Shown: positions 34,633-45,011 of the stretch, in pieces | Numbering within the stretch: position 1 is the stretch's first letter | Layout: the number at the start of each line of letters is the position of its first letter | Assembly (NCBI GenBank): GCA_963751615.1 | Contig: CAVVVG010000006.1 | Span: forward strand, 62,001-126,000 | Source: Palsa-892 sp963751615 | GTDB lineage: Bacteria > Pseudomonadota > Alphaproteobacteria > Rhizobiales > Xanthobacteraceae | DNA length: 64,000 nt | Direction of reading: 5' to 3' | Made by a program: the position numbers and the translations under genes | The notes under the pieces: model-generated | The model's database searches: none | What the model was told of the DNA's origin: nothing | Seen by the model: only the letters and a program-made list of their open reading frames with translations

Positions 34633-35841
34633 GTGGCAATAAAAGCAGATCGGGAAAGGGCATCGTTCGCGGCCGATCCGTCTCGCTCCAAGGGGCGGCT
34701 TTTCCCGGAAGAGGGGAGCCCTACTCGTAACGATTTTCGCCGGGATTGTGACCGTATCATTCATTCAACGGCGTTCCGGCGCCTAAAACACAAGACGCAA
34801 GTTTTTGTCTCGCACGGCGGCGACCATTTTCGCACCCGTCTGACGCATACGCTGGAAGTTGCGCAGATTGCGCGCGCTCTGGCCCGCAGTTTGGGGCTCG
34901 ATGAGGATCTGACCGAGACCCTTGCGCTCGCGCACGATCTTGGCCACCCGCCGTTTGGCCATGCAGGCGAGCGCACTCTCGACGATTGCATGCAAGATTA
35001 TGGTGGCTTCGATCACAATGCGCAGGCGTTGCGGGTCGTGACAAGCTTGGAAAGGCATTATGCGGGATTTGATGGGCTTAATCTCACGTGGGAAAGCCTC
35101 GAAGGGATCGTGAAGCACAATGGTCCGCTCACGGACCGTGAGGGCAGGGCAAAAGGACCCTACGCCAACCGCGGCGTGCCGTATATCATTTCAGAATATG
35201 TAGTGCGTAGTGACCTTGAGCTGTGGAGTTTCGCGAGCGCGGAAGCGCAAGTGGCCGGCATTGCCGATGACATTGCCTACGACGCTCACGATCTCGACGA
35301 CGCACTGCGCGCAGGGATGTTCGACATATCTGAAATCAAATCGCTGCCGATCGTGGGCGATATCTATGCGAAAGTGAAATCTCAATATCCAAATTTAGAA
35401 GACGGGCGGCTTACGAACGAAGTCACCCGCCGGCTTATTGCATATATGATAGAAGACGTAATTGCCGAAAGTGATAAACGGCTTGCACAAAAGGCGATCA
35501 CAACTATCGAGCAAATCAGAAATTCTGACTCACCTATTGTGGGGTTTTCGCCACAAGTAACCGACGTCGATGCTGCAATAAAGGCATTCCTGACACGCCG
35601 CATGTATCGTCACGAACGTGTATTGTCGATCATGCAGGACGCTCAGAGCGTTTTACGAAGTCTGTTTTTGCATTATTTTGCTAGCACAAAAGACTTGCCA
35701 GCCGAGTGGACGCGAGCGTTGAAACTAAACGATCCATCCTCCAAAGCCCGCCGAATTACCGACTTTATAGCGGGTATGACCGATAACTTCGCGCTCGCTG
35801 AACATCGCCGTTTCTTTGACTCAACTCCCGATTTGCGTTAG
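34633..35841 (+). CDS. dgt: Deoxyguanosinetriphosphate triphosphohydrolase-like protein
   Basis: 402 residues with a GTG start six bases after GAGGGG. HD-domain motifs: FRTRLTHTLEVAQIARALAR, ALAHDLGHPPFGHAGERTLD and a later DDIAYDAHDLDDALRAGMFD. DRIIHSTAFRRLKHKTQVF is the Dgt N-terminal block. The family hydrolyses dNTPs to nucleoside and triphosphate. Many alphaproteobacterial members are annotated as Dgt-like with broad dNTP specificity. It lies 27 bp upstream of argS on the same strand. Confidence 0.92.
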   Translation: MAIKADRERASFAADPSRSKGRLFPEEGSPTRNDFRRDCDRIIHSTAFRRLKHKTQVFVSHGGDHFRTRLTHTLEVAQIARALARSLGLDEDLTETLALAHDLGHPPFGHAGERTLDDCMQDYGGFDHNAQALRVVTSLERHYAGFDGLNLTWESLEGIVKHNGPLTDREGRAKGPYANRGVPYIISEYVVRSDLELWSFASAEAQVAGIADDIAYDAHDLDDALRAGMFDISEIKSLPIVGDIYAKVKSQYPNLEDGRLTNEVTRRLIAYMIEDVIAESDKRLAQKAITTIEQIRNSDSPIVGFSPQVTDVDAAIKAFLTRRMYRHERVLSIMQDAQSVLRSLFLHYFASTKDLPAEWTRALKLNDPSSKARRITDFIAGMTDNFALAEHRRFFDSTPDLR

Positions 35842-35868
35842 TCGCCGCTATCTTCAGGAAAAATTGAG

Positions 35869-37629
35869 ATGAATCCCTTCGCGCTATTCGCCGACTACGT
35901 GCGCAAAATCGTCGAATCGCTAGCGAACATGGGAGCGATTAACGGCACAGGTGACTTGAGCCGTATCGTCGTCGAGCCACCTCGCGATCAAAGCCACGGC
36001 GATCTTGCAACAAATGCGGCGATGGTGCTTTCAAAAGATGTAGGAAAGAAACCTCGCGAATTGGCGCTGTTGATTGCGCAGAAGCTTCTTGAATTTCCGC
36101 AAGTCAACAAAACAGAAGTTGCGGGCCCGGGATTTATTAATATCTCGCTTGCGCCGGAATTTTGGTTAGACGTTCTTCGTACAGTTCTGAAAGTCGGTAA
36201 GAATTATGGTCGCGGCGATTTGGGAAAATCAGAACTGGTAAATGTGGAATATGTCTCCGCGAATCCGACCGGGCCAATGCATGTTGGTCACGGTCGAGGC
36301 GCCGTGTTTGGCGACGCGCTCGCAAATCTGCTGGCATTTACGGGACACAAGGTCACGCGCGAGTATTACGTAAACGATGCGGGCGCGCAGGTCGATATGC
36401 TCGCACGTTCGGCTTACATACGATATCGCGAGGCGCTTGGGGAAACAATTAGGGTAATTCCGGATGGGCTTTATCCGGGAGAATATTTGCGACCGGTCGG
36501 GCGGTTACTTGCAAACCAATATGGCGCTTCGTTTTTAACTAAGCCAGAAAACGAGTGGCTTCCGCTCTTCCGATCGGTGGCAGTCGACGCAATGCTCGAT
36601 ATGATCAAGGAAGATCTCGCGGCGCTTGCGATACGTCATGAGTTTTTTTTCTCCGAGCGCTCATTATCGGCAGAAAAAAAAGATGAAGTAGCAGTCACCA
36701 TCGAGATATTGCGTCGGGCAGGGCATGTCTACGAAGGACGTCTGCCGCCGCCGAAGGGCCAGCTTCCGGAAGATTGGGAAGATCGCGAACAGACACTCTT
36801 TCGTTCGACGAAATTCGGCGACGATGTCGACCGTCCGCTTAAGAAGTCCGATGGCAGTTACACCTACTTCGCTTCCGATATTGCCTATCATCGAGACAAA
36901 ATCGAGCGAGGTTTCAAGACCCTGATTGACATCTGGGGGGCTGACCACGGCGGGTATGTCAAAAGGATGCAAGCTGCGGTTGCTGCACTTTCGGAAAACA
37001 CAGTTAAATTGGATGTAAAGCTGTGCCAGCTCGTGCGGCTATTCCGGGACGGCGAACCGGTCAAAATGTCAAAAAGAGCGGGGGATTTTGTCACCCTGCG
37101 AGAAGTTGTGGATGAAGTGGGATCAGACGCGGTCCGCTTCATGATGCTATTTCGGAAGAATGACGCACCCCTGGATTTCGATCTTGCTAAGGTGATCGAA
37201 CACTCCCGCGAGAACCCAGTGTTCTACGTACAATATGCACATGCCCGTGCAAAATCGGTTTTCCGGAATGCCCGGGAGGTAATGAAGGGTGTCGAACTTG
37301 GTCTTGATACATTCCTCACGGCGGCGATCGAGAGGTTAACGGACCCCGGAGAACTGTCGCTGATCAAGCGAGTCGCCCAGTGGCCTAGAGTTGTGGAGGC
37401 TGCTGCGGGAACCCACGAACCCCACCGAATCGCTTTTTTCCTGCATGAATTGGCTAGTGAATTCCACTCACAGTGGAATCGCGGTACTGAGATGCCACAT
37501 TTACGCTTCATTATGGCGGATGATCCATCTTTAACGATAGCCCGGTTGACACTCGTCTATGGGATCGAATTGGTGTTAGTCTCGGGCTTGGCGATCCTCG
37601 GTGTGGGGGCACCTGAGGAGATGCGTTAA
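35869..37629 (+). CDS. argS: Arginyl-tRNA synthetase
   Basis: 586 residues, class I synthetase. N-terminal Add-1 domain with QSHGDLATNAAM; HIGH variant in YVSANPTGPMHVGHGRG; YYVNDAGAQVDMLARS; KMSKS variant VKMSKRAGDFVTLREV; and the DALR anticodon-binding domain ending in LVYGIELVLVSGLAILGV. It charges tRNA-Arg. This is the second gene of the co-oriented run that starts at dgt. The ATG is 6 bases after a weak purine stretch. Confidence 0.97.
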   Translation: MNPFALFADYVRKIVESLANMGAINGTGDLSRIVVEPPRDQSHGDLATNAAMVLSKDVGKKPRELALLIAQKLLEFPQVNKTEVAGPGFINISLAPEFWLDVLRTVLKVGKNYGRGDLGKSELVNVEYVSANPTGPMHVGHGRGAVFGDALANLLAFTGHKVTREYYVNDAGAQVDMLARSAYIRYREALGETIRVIPDGLYPGEYLRPVGRLLANQYGASFLTKPENEWLPLFRSVAVDAMLDMIKEDLAALAIRHEFFFSERSLSAEKKDEVAVTIEILRRAGHVYEGRLPPPKGQLPEDWEDREQTLFRSTKFGDDVDRPLKKSDGSYTYFASDIAYHRDKIERGFKTLIDIWGADHGGYVKRMQAAVAALSENTVKLDVKLCQLVRLFRDGEPVKMSKRAGDFVTLREVVDEVGSDAVRFMMLFRKNDAPLDFDLAKVIEHSRENPVFYVQYAHARAKSVFRNAREVMKGVELGLDTFLTAAIERLTDPGELSLIKRVAQWPRVVEAAAGTHEPHRIAFFLHELASEFHSQWNRGTEMPHLRFIMADDPSLTIARLTLVYGIELVLVSGLAILGVGAPEEMR

Positions 37630-37676
37630 ATAGCATTTGCGCCACTGAGGCGTTCGTCGGGGAGCGATTTTAGCGT

Positions 37677-39384
37677 ATGACCGATCAAACTCGGTATCGG
37701 ACCCCCCAAAGGGGTACTGCTTTGCCACAAGCGCCGTCTTCCGGCGCAGAAGGGCGGTTTTCTCGTCGGGGTGAGGATCCCCTGGCAGAGCTCGCCCGTT
37801 TGATTGGGCAGGAAGATCCATTCGCCGATTTGTCAAACACTCAGCGTTCGACCACGACCCGCGAATTCGCAGCAACATTTACCGAGAGGTAATGCCGCTG
37901 TCGTGCACGATAGTCGCCGTAGTGTCCGGACTGACGCGCGCGCTGACCACAATACTCTTACGCCGCCGCGCACTCGCCCGCCAGAACCTACCTACACCCG
38001 TGATTTCGACGACGACAATAATTTCGAATCTTCTGCACCGCAGCGCAGGGACATGGCGCAACCTAATGGGCGAACCGCGTATTCGTACGGTAGCTCGCGC
38101 ATGGATCGCATCGACGATCAGCGCGGCGTTTCGCACGCGCCCGCTTCTCGGCAACCGGCACCTTCTCGTTATGACACTCAAGATGAAGTTGCGGATTATG
38201 ATGACGATCCGCGTTACGCGCGTTCAGTCTCCAATCGCAACGGCTATGATGATCCACATTATGTCGAAGAAACGGCCGATCATGACGGTTATGACAATCC
38301 TCGCTATGCGCGCCAGAACGATAGCACAAGCCGGTATGAGGATGACTCCTACGGCCAACGCTATGACGACGAAGTCGAACCGGAATATACCGACGATGAA
38401 TATGTCTCGGATTATGCAGAGGAGCATCTCGTTGAGCCAACTACCGACTATAGACGCTGGATAATAATTGGCGCCGTGGCTTTGGTTAGTTGCCTGATTG
38501 TCGGAACCGCAGGGCTATACGGATATCGTACTCTGGTCGGGAAGCAACGCGTTGAAAATCCACCAACCATCCGATCTGGCGATGCGCCGAACAAAGTTGT
38601 TCCGCAGATCACTGCCCAAAAGGAAAGTGAGGGGCAGAAGCTGATTACGGATCGTGTAGCAACAGCCCCGAGTGGCGAGCGCGTGGTGTCGCGCGAAGAG
38701 CAGCCTGCCAATATTGGCCAGAGCGGGAGGACAGTGAGCGCTCCGGTCGATGCTCAACCGCAGCCTCCCACACAGACGTCCGCCTTTGCATCTCCATCCC
38801 AGCAAGTCGGCCCCGCACCGATAGTAAACCCCGCTGCCACAGAGCCGAAACGTGTGCGCACGATGACAGTACGCGCTGACGGCACGGTGGTTGGGGATGC
38901 GGCATCTGCGCGTTCAACTGCGCCGGCAAACCAGGCGCGTTCTTCTGCCGCTGCCTTGGCGCTTAACCCGAACAGCCAAGCGACGCCTGACGAAGAAACG
39001 GTTGACACTCAACCGGTAGCCCGGCAGTCCGCGCCAAAGACCTCGACTAAAAATACAGCTACTCAGAATTCCCAGCCTTGGAGTGGAATCACTCCGCAAC
39101 CGGCCGGTCAACAGCAGGCAAACATTGCACCGGCGGGTAGCTATGTCGTGCAGGTCGCTTCGCAAAAAACCGAAGCGGATGCGCAGACAGCCTGGCGTCA
39201 AATGCAAGCGCGATATACCAACGTACTCGCGAACCAACAGGCTTCCATCAAGCGTGTGGATCTTGGCGACCGTGGTACGTTCTACCGCGCGATGGTCGGA
39301 CCGTTCCCGAACCGCGATCAGGCTTATGAGATGTGTCAGAATCTCAAAGCCGCGGGCGGTGAGTGCGTAGTCCAGCGTAACTGA
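37677..39384 (+). CDS. SPOR-domain membrane protein, interrupted by an apparent +1 frameshift
   Basis: The N-terminus (from 37677) reads GEDPLAELARLIGQEDPFAD, the usual start of this Hyphomicrobiales protein. It hits a stop at 37890, and the rest continues one base later. The remainder is a Tyr/Asp-rich acidic stretch, one transmembrane helix (WIIIGAVALVSCLIVGTAGL), a Pro/Gln-rich periplasmic linker, and a C-terminal SPOR domain (SYVVQVASQKTEADAQTAW, YRAMVGPFPNRDQAYEMCQN) that binds denuded septal glycan. Dropping one base around 37885-37892 gives about 568 residues. It lies between argS and nagZ, the usual order, and probably serves cell division. Confidence 0.88.
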
Positions 39385-39446
39385 TCCAAGCCCGGCGAAT
39401 ATCCTCAGACTTGACGTCCCGCAGCGCTATCATTACCCCGCGCAAT

Positions 39447-40460
39447 ATGTCTGTGCGTGCTTTGATCGTCGGTTGCGCCGGGCCGCGGTTGACTGCGGAC
39501 GAAAGGGATTTTTTCGCCGAGGTTCAACCTTGGGGCCTCATTTTATTCAAACGTAACATTGACAGTTCGAAACAAGTCTCTGCACTGATTCATGAATATC
39601 GAAGAGTCGTCGGTTACCGCGAGGCTCCGGTGCTGATCGATCAAGAGGGCGGTCGTGTTCAAAGGCTCGGTCCTCCCCATTGGTCTGAATTCCCACCCGC
39701 GGAGAGTTTCGCGGAGCTCTATCGCCGCGATGCCAGGCTTGGAGCGGAAGCGGCAAAGCTCGGCGCGCGATTGATTGCATCCGAACTTAATGCGTTAGGC
39801 ATCACCATCGACTGCATGCCCGTCGCTGATCTTCGTCTGCCCGAGGGTCACGGCGTCATTGGGGATCGTGCTTATGGTGCGATCAGCGACGAAGTGGTGC
39901 CACTCGCGCGGGCCGCTGCGGAAGGCCTATTGGACGGTGGCGTATTGCCAGTTTTAAAGCATATCCCTGGTCATGGACGTGCGAATGCCGACAGCCATGA
40001 GAGTTTACCCGTTGTTACGACATCCTTCGAGGAACTTGCTCGCACCGACTTTGAGCCGTTCCGCCAATTGAGCGATCTCCCAATCGCTATGACGGCGCAC
40101 GTTGTTTATGAAAAAATCGATCCGATACAGGCGGCGACGATTTCGGAGAAAATCGTTCGCGATGTAATTCGCGGACACATTGGGTTCGATGGATTGCTGC
40201 TAACCGACGACATATCCATGAAGGCTCTGACAGGCAGTTTGCGCGATCGCGCCGAAAAAGCGGTCAAAGCCGGATGCGACATCATTCTCCATTGCAATGG
40301 CAATCTCGACGAGATGATCGAAGCTGCAGCAGGAAGCCCCAAGTTAGCTGGAAAAGCAGCCCAAAGGGCGGAGGCGGCACTAGCACGGCGCAAACCTCCT
40401 CTGGATAGGATAAATGTTGCCGAGGCGCGCGCGCACTTTTCGGCTATGATAGCGGCGTAA
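39447..40460 (+). CDS. nagZ: Beta-N-acetylhexosaminidase
   Basis: 337 residues from ATG 39447; the frame extends to a TTG at 39411. Glycoside hydrolase family 3: VLIDQEGGRVQRL, KHIPGHGRANADSHESLP (catalytic His/Asp dyad of NagZ) and LLLTDDISMKAL (nucleophile Asp). It releases GlcNAc from anhydromuropeptides in the cytoplasm during wall recycling. No signal peptide, as expected. It is immediately upstream of scpA (14 bp gap), a conserved pairing in Hyphomicrobiales. Confidence 0.94.
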   Translation: MSVRALIVGCAGPRLTADERDFFAEVQPWGLILFKRNIDSSKQVSALIHEYRRVVGYREAPVLIDQEGGRVQRLGPPHWSEFPPAESFAELYRRDARLGAEAAKLGARLIASELNALGITIDCMPVADLRLPEGHGVIGDRAYGAISDEVVPLARAAAEGLLDGGVLPVLKHIPGHGRANADSHESLPVVTTSFEELARTDFEPFRQLSDLPIAMTAHVVYEKIDPIQAATISEKIVRDVIRGHIGFDGLLLTDDISMKALTGSLRDRAEKAVKAGCDIILHCNGNLDEMIEAAAGSPKLAGKAAQRAEAALARRKPPLDRINVAEARAHFSAMIAA

Positions 40461-40474
40461 AACAGAATCAGGCC

Positions 40475-41269
40475 ATGGAATCCACCGAATTCGAACAACC
40501 GGTCAGCGAACGCTCACTCTACGAACCGGCGCTTATGGTTGATGTAGGCGGTTTCGAGGGGCCGTTGGATTTGTTGCTTACGCTCGCGCGCACGCAGCAA
40601 GTTGACCTCAAGCACATCTCGATCCTGGCGCTTGCGGAGCAATATCTCAGTTTCATCGAGAAGGCGCGGGAGCTTACAATCGAAATTGCCGCCGATTATC
40701 TCGTGATGGCAGCTTGGCTCGCTTACTTGAAATCCAGGCTGTTATTGCCCGAACCGCCCTCGGACGAGGAGCCTTCGGCGGCTGATCTTGCCGCCGATCT
40801 CGCGGCGCGTTTGCAGCACCTCGAATCAATCCGTCAAGTCGGTGGTCAACTCATGACACGCCATCGTCTGGGCTTCGACTTTTTCGCACGCGGCATGCCC
40901 GAGATTAGGGGCAAGGCTTTGCCCTCGGGCTACACGGCTACGCTTTACGATCTGCTGTCCGCCTACGCCAGGCAGCGCCAGCGACAGGCATTGGGTAGCG
41001 TGAAATTGCCGCAACGTACCGTCTGGTCGCTTGTTGAGGCGCGTGATGCGCTTGAGAGGTTGCTCGGAAAGGCTGCGAACTGGACACGGCTTGACGAATA
41101 TCTCATTGCATATGTCGTCGAACCCGCGCTTCGTGCGACCGTATTCGCCTCCAGCTTCTCGGCGACGCTAGAAATGGTGAAAGAGGGCAGGGTTGAGTTG
41201 CAGCAGGAGAAGGCGTTCGCCCCCCTTTGGCTGCGTCGTGCCAAAGATCATTCGGAAAAAGGAGCCTAA
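40475..41269 (+). CDS. scpA: Segregation and condensation protein A
   Basis: 264 residues. GGFEGPLDLLLTLARTQQVD (near residue 27) and FIEKARELTIEIAADYLVMA with AYLKSRLLLPEP are diagnostic ScpA blocks. It is a kleisin that bridges SMC heads. The C-terminal winged-helix part (LEMVKEGRVELQQEKAFAPL) is present. Length fits. It ends 5 bp before the scpB start, and the two proteins act in one complex with Smc, which is not in this window. Confidence 0.94.
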   Translation: MESTEFEQPVSERSLYEPALMVDVGGFEGPLDLLLTLARTQQVDLKHISILALAEQYLSFIEKARELTIEIAADYLVMAAWLAYLKSRLLLPEPPSDEEPSAADLAADLAARLQHLESIRQVGGQLMTRHRLGFDFFARGMPEIRGKALPSGYTATLYDLLSAYARQRQRQALGSVKLPQRTVWSLVEARDALERLLGKAANWTRLDEYLIAYVVEPALRATVFASSFSATLEMVKEGRVELQQEKAFAPLWLRRAKDHSEKGA

Positions 41270-41274
41270 GGCCA

Positions 41275-42039
41275 GTGAGTGTCATCCGGGCAAAGTTTCG
41301 TCCTATTAAATCCTCTCGTGATCAAGCGCCTGTCGCGAGCGAAGAAGCTTTGCGGGTTCTCGAAGCTGTGTTGTTTGCAGCTGCCGAACCACAGGATGAG
41401 GAGTCGCTGAGGAAACGCTTGCCAGAAGGGACGGAGATTAAGAAATTACTTGCCGAATTGGCAGAAAGATACTCGCGGCGTGGTGTCAATCTCACGAAGG
41501 TTGCGGGCAAATGGGCGATGAGGACCGCGACCGACCTTGGGTCAATCATGATCAAGGAAGTTGGCGAGCCGAAGAAGCTTTCTCGTGCGGCAGTCGAAAC
41601 GCTCGCGATTCTTGCCTATCACCAACCAGTGACGCGCGCGGAGATCGAAGAAATTCGTGGTGTGACTATATCCAGGGGCACGTTGGATTTACTGATCGAG
41701 ACTGGCTGGGCCCGTTTGCGTGGCCGTCGCAAAACGCCGGGCCGTCCGGTTACCTACGGAACGACGGAAGCCTTTTTGATTCATTTCGGTTTGGATTCGA
41801 TCGAGGATCTACCGGGACTTGAGGAACTGAAGGGCGCGGGCTTCCTTGAAGGGCGGCTGCCGTCGGAATTCAGCGTGCCGATGCCAAGCGATGATCCTAT
41901 ATTGCGAGATGATGAGGAATCGTTGGATCAGGAGCCGCTCGATCTCGCGCTGGTACCTGAGCCTGAACCGGATAACATCGAAGAACCCATGGAAGAACCC
42001 TCGAAGCCACCATCGACCCGCTACGATCGCAATCGTTAA
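41275..42039 (+). CDS. scpB: Segregation and condensation protein B
   Basis: 254 residues from the GTG at 41275, placed just after AAGGAGCCTAAGG; the frame is open 16 codons farther upstream into scpA. ALRVLEAVLFAAAEPQDEES, KWAMRTATDLGS and SRAAVETLAILAYHQPVTRA followed by EIEEIRGV are the tandem winged-helix blocks of ScpB. An acidic tail rich in Glu/Pro follows, as in other alphaproteobacteria. It dimerises on the ScpA kleisin. Confidence 0.94.
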   Translation: MSVIRAKFRPIKSSRDQAPVASEEALRVLEAVLFAAAEPQDEESLRKRLPEGTEIKKLLAELAERYSRRGVNLTKVAGKWAMRTATDLGSIMIKEVGEPKKLSRAAVETLAILAYHQPVTRAEIEEIRGVTISRGTLDLLIETGWARLRGRRKTPGRPVTYGTTEAFLIHFGLDSIEDLPGLEELKGAGFLEGRLPSEFSVPMPSDDPILRDDEESLDQEPLDLALVPEPEPDNIEEPMEEPSKPPSTRYDRNR

Positions 42040-42143
42040 TGGCGCTGTGGCCAGATACGGCCAATTTCGCGTTTACCTCAGCACCTTGGAAGTTCTTGTT
42101 TTTGCCGCCTCCGCGCCCTAGGTTGGGGTATTGGAGGAAAGCC

Positions 42144-42377
42144 ATGGGTGGTTTGAGTATTTGGCATTGGATCGTGGTGATCGTAGTCGTGCTCCTCCTA
42201 TTCGGTCGCGGCAAGGTTTCCGAGTTGATGGGCGACATGGCCAAGGGGATTAAGGCGTTCAAACGCGGCATGGCCGAGGATGATTCTGCCTCGAATGAGC
42301 CAGCCAAGAGCGACCCAAAAACGATTGAACAGCGTTCGTCCGCATCGGTGCGAACCGAATCCGAAAAAAAGGTCTGA
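42144..42377 (+). CDS. tatA: Sec-independent protein translocase TatA
   Basis: 77 residues from ATG 42144, six bases after GGAGGAAA. One N-terminal transmembrane helix (GLSIWHWIVVIVVVLLLFGR), then the FGRGKVSELMGDMAKGIKAF amphipathic helix typical of TatA, then a charged tail. It forms the variable-size translocation pore for folded proteins. It opens the tatABC set. Confidence 0.94.
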   Translation: MGGLSIWHWIVVIVVVLLLFGRGKVSELMGDMAKGIKAFKRGMAEDDSASNEPAKSDPKTIEQRSSASVRTESEKKV

Positions 42378-42439
42378 GCCTGCCCGCGAGATCATGGCTC
42401 GGCCGGGGAGAGCCGGCAATCGCCGCGCTTACATGAGCC

Positions 42440-42811
42440 ATGTTCGATATCGGTTGGGGTGAACTAGTCGTTATCGGTATTGTTGCGCTCGTCGTTATCG
42501 GGCCAAAGGAATTGCCGGGCGTCGTGCGCACGATCGGCCAGAGCATCGCGAAGCTTCGCCGCATGGCAAGCGATTTCCAGAGCCAGTTCAACGAGGCGAT
42601 GCGCGAAGCCGAACTGGCCGATCTGAAAAAAGATGCAGAAAAAATGATCGAGGGCACAATCTCGTTTAACCCCGTCGAAAAGGCTAGTGAAGAACTTAAG
42701 AAAGCCGTCGAATCGTCTCCGGTACTGCCGATCACAGCGGACGCACCTGTGCCTCCATCCGATGCCGAGAAATTGACCAATGAAAAAATCGGCGAGGACG
42801 GCAAGGCATGA
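42440..42811 (+). CDS. tatB: Sec-independent protein translocase TatB
   Basis: 123 residues. MFDIGWGELVVIGIVALVVI carries the TatB glutamate in the membrane helix, followed by GPKELPGVVRTIGQSIAKLR and a long amphipathic helix, then a Pro-rich tail. It receives Tat substrates with TatC. It overlaps tatC by 4 bp (ATGA at 42808). Confidence 0.94.
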   Translation: MFDIGWGELVVIGIVALVVIGPKELPGVVRTIGQSIAKLRRMASDFQSQFNEAMREAELADLKKDAEKMIEGTISFNPVEKASEELKKAVESSPVLPITADAPVPPSDAEKLTNEKIGEDGKA

Positions 42812-43629
42812 GCGACGAAGAAGACATTGATGCGACAAAAGCACCATTGATCGAACATCTGATCGAGCTGCGCTCCCGATTAATCAAATCGCTGATCGCT
42901 TTTTTTGCGATGTTTTTCCTATGCTTCTTTTTTGCAAAACAGATTTATAACATTTTGCTTTTTCCGTTCGAGTTGGCGGCCGGGCCAAATGCAGAAATCA
43001 AGCTGATCTACACGGCGCCGCAGGAATTCCTGTTTACGCAGATCAAACTCGGACTTTTCGGCGCCGCCTTTTTATCGTTCCCCGTTGTCGCGACCCAGCT
43101 TTACATGTTCGTTGCGCCGGGATTGTACAAGCACGAACGCGGTGCGTTTCTTCCATATCTCATCGCGACGCCCTTTTGCTTCTTACTGGGAGCTTCTTTC
43201 GTTTATTTCATCGCAATGCCGCTTGCCATGAAGTTCTTTCTCAGCATGCAGCAGGCGGGGGGTGAGGGACAGGCATCGATTTCGCTGCTTCCTCGAGTTT
43301 CTGAATATCTTTCGTTGATCATGACGCTGATTTTCGCGTTCGGTATCACCTTCCAACTGCCGGTAGCTCTGACCATTTTGGCACGTGTCGGCATCGTCAA
43401 TGCAGCATCGTTGAGAGCAAAACGCCGCTATGCAATCGTCGGCGTATTCGTGGTGGCGGCAGTTCTTACGCCGCCTGACGTCATCAGCCAGCTTGCGCTT
43501 GCGATCCCAACCTTGCTTCTTTACGAGATCTCGATCTACTTGGTCGCCCTGGTCGAGAAGAAGCGTGCGGCAGAGCAGGCGGCGTCGAGTGCGCCTCAAG
43601 GCACTTCCGCTGAATCGCCGGCCGAATAA
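42808..43629 (+). CDS. tatC: Sec-independent protein translocase TatC
   Basis: 273 residues with six hydrophobic segments. KAPLIEHLIELRSRLIKSL is the conserved N-terminal substrate-binding segment, and FVAPGLYKHERGAFLPYL with the FGITFQLPVALTILARVGIV loop are also TatC-specific. It recognises twin-arginine signal peptides in the inner membrane. A dienelactone-hydrolase-like protein at 51333 may be a client, as its N-terminus looks twin-arginine-like. Confidence 0.95.
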   Translation: MSDEEDIDATKAPLIEHLIELRSRLIKSLIAFFAMFFLCFFFAKQIYNILLFPFELAAGPNAEIKLIYTAPQEFLFTQIKLGLFGAAFLSFPVVATQLYMFVAPGLYKHERGAFLPYLIATPFCFLLGASFVYFIAMPLAMKFFLSMQQAGGEGQASISLLPRVSEYLSLIMTLIFAFGITFQLPVALTILARVGIVNAASLRAKRRYAIVGVFVVAAVLTPPDVISQLALAIPTLLLYEISIYLVALVEKKRAAEQAASSAPQGTSAESPAE

Positions 43630-43724
43630 ACGCATTGCGTCGATTCTTCGGTTATCCTTCCCTACGGTAGTCGATTCCGGCTCAAATTATCTTTATTGAA
43701 ACAATGATTTAAATCGAGACGCCA

Positions 43725-45008
43725 ATGTTCGATCCAAAATGGGTTCGCGATCACTCTGATTTACTTGATCGAGGCCTAAAACGGCGCGGTTTAGAACCCG
43801 CGTCTAAGGGACTCATTAAGCTGGATGAAAAGCGACGCGAAGTGATTGCAAGGCTGCAGAACCTGCAAGAGCGGCGCAATGCCGTTTCGAAAGAGGTCGG
43901 TGAAGCAAAAAAAATAAAAGACGAGGCCAGGGCAACAAAGCTGATGGCCGAAGTCACACAGATCAAGACAGACGTCCCCAAACTCGAAGACGAACAGCGC
44001 ACGATCGAAAAACAGCTCGATGATGCGCTCGCGCAAATTCCAAACGTACCGTTCGATGACGTACCGGACGGCAAGGATGCAAGCGCGAACATCGAGCTCC
44101 ATCGATTTGGAAACATGCCGAAATTTAATTTCAAGCCAAAACTTCATTTCGAAATTGGTGAGGCACTTGGCCTGATGGATTTCGAAACGGCAGCGAAACT
44201 CTCTGGCGCGCGGTTCGTAGTGTTGAAGGGCGCCCTCGCGCGGCTCGAGCGAGCGCTTGCTCAGTTTTTTCTCGACATTCACACCGCAGAGAACGGTTAT
44301 ACCGAAGTCAATCCACCTATTCTCGTGCGCGACCAAACAATGTTTGGCACGGCGCAATTGCCGAAATTCGCTGAGGATCAATTTCGTACAACAACAGATT
44401 TGTGGCTCATTCCGACCGCTGAAGTCCCTCTCACCAATCTCGTGCGCGAATCCATCGTGGAGGAATCCGTGCTGCCCATGCGGTTGACGGCTTGCACGCC
44501 ATGCTTTCGCTCGGAAGCGGGTGCCGCCGGTAAAGACACACGCGGCATGATCCGCCAGCACCAGTTCACCAAGGTCGAATTGGTCTCGATCACGACACCA
44601 GAGCAATCGAAAGACGAACACGAGCGTATGCTGTCTTCCGCTGAAACCGTTCTCAAGAAACTTAATTTGCACTATCGCGTCGTTAAGCTCTGCACCGGCG
44701 ATATGGGTTTTGCCGCAGGCAAAACCTACGACATCGAGATTTGGCTTCCAGGTGAAAATGAATTCCGCGAGATTTCATCCTGTTCGAACTGCGGCGACTT
44801 TCAGGCTCGCCGTATGCAAGCCCGCTATCGCCCAAAGGATGGGAAGGGCACGCGGTCTGTTCATACCCTGAATGGCTCTGGAGTCGCCGTCGGTCGTGCT
44901 CTGATCGCAGTGCTTGAAAATTATCAGCAGGCTGACGGTTCTGTGGTTATTCCTGAAGCCTTGCAGCATTACATGGGTGGGCTTAAGCGTATTGAGAAAG
45001 CGAAATAG
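43725..45008 (+). CDS. serS: Seryl-tRNA synthetase
   Basis: 427 residues, class II synthetase. An N-terminal coiled-coil arm (about residues 30-105, e.g. LQNLQERRNAVSKEVGEAKK) for tRNA-Ser. Motif 2: CTPCFRSEAGAAGKDTRGM followed by IRQHQF; motif 3: NGSGVAVGRALIAVLENYQ. It charges tRNA-Ser and tRNA-Sec types. It follows tatC by 95 bp and precedes surE by 3 bp. Confidence 0.97.
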   Translation: MFDPKWVRDHSDLLDRGLKRRGLEPASKGLIKLDEKRREVIARLQNLQERRNAVSKEVGEAKKIKDEARATKLMAEVTQIKTDVPKLEDEQRTIEKQLDDALAQIPNVPFDDVPDGKDASANIELHRFGNMPKFNFKPKLHFEIGEALGLMDFETAAKLSGARFVVLKGALARLERALAQFFLDIHTAENGYTEVNPPILVRDQTMFGTAQLPKFAEDQFRTTTDLWLIPTAEVPLTNLVRESIVEESVLPMRLTACTPCFRSEAGAAGKDTRGMIRQHQFTKVELVSITTPEQSKDEHERMLSSAETVLKKLNLHYRVVKLCTGDMGFAAGKTYDIEIWLPGENEFREISSCSNCGDFQARRMQARYRPKDGKGTRSVHTLNGSGVAVGRALIAVLENYQQADGSVVIPEALQHYMGGLKRIEKAK

Positions 45009-45011
45009 TCA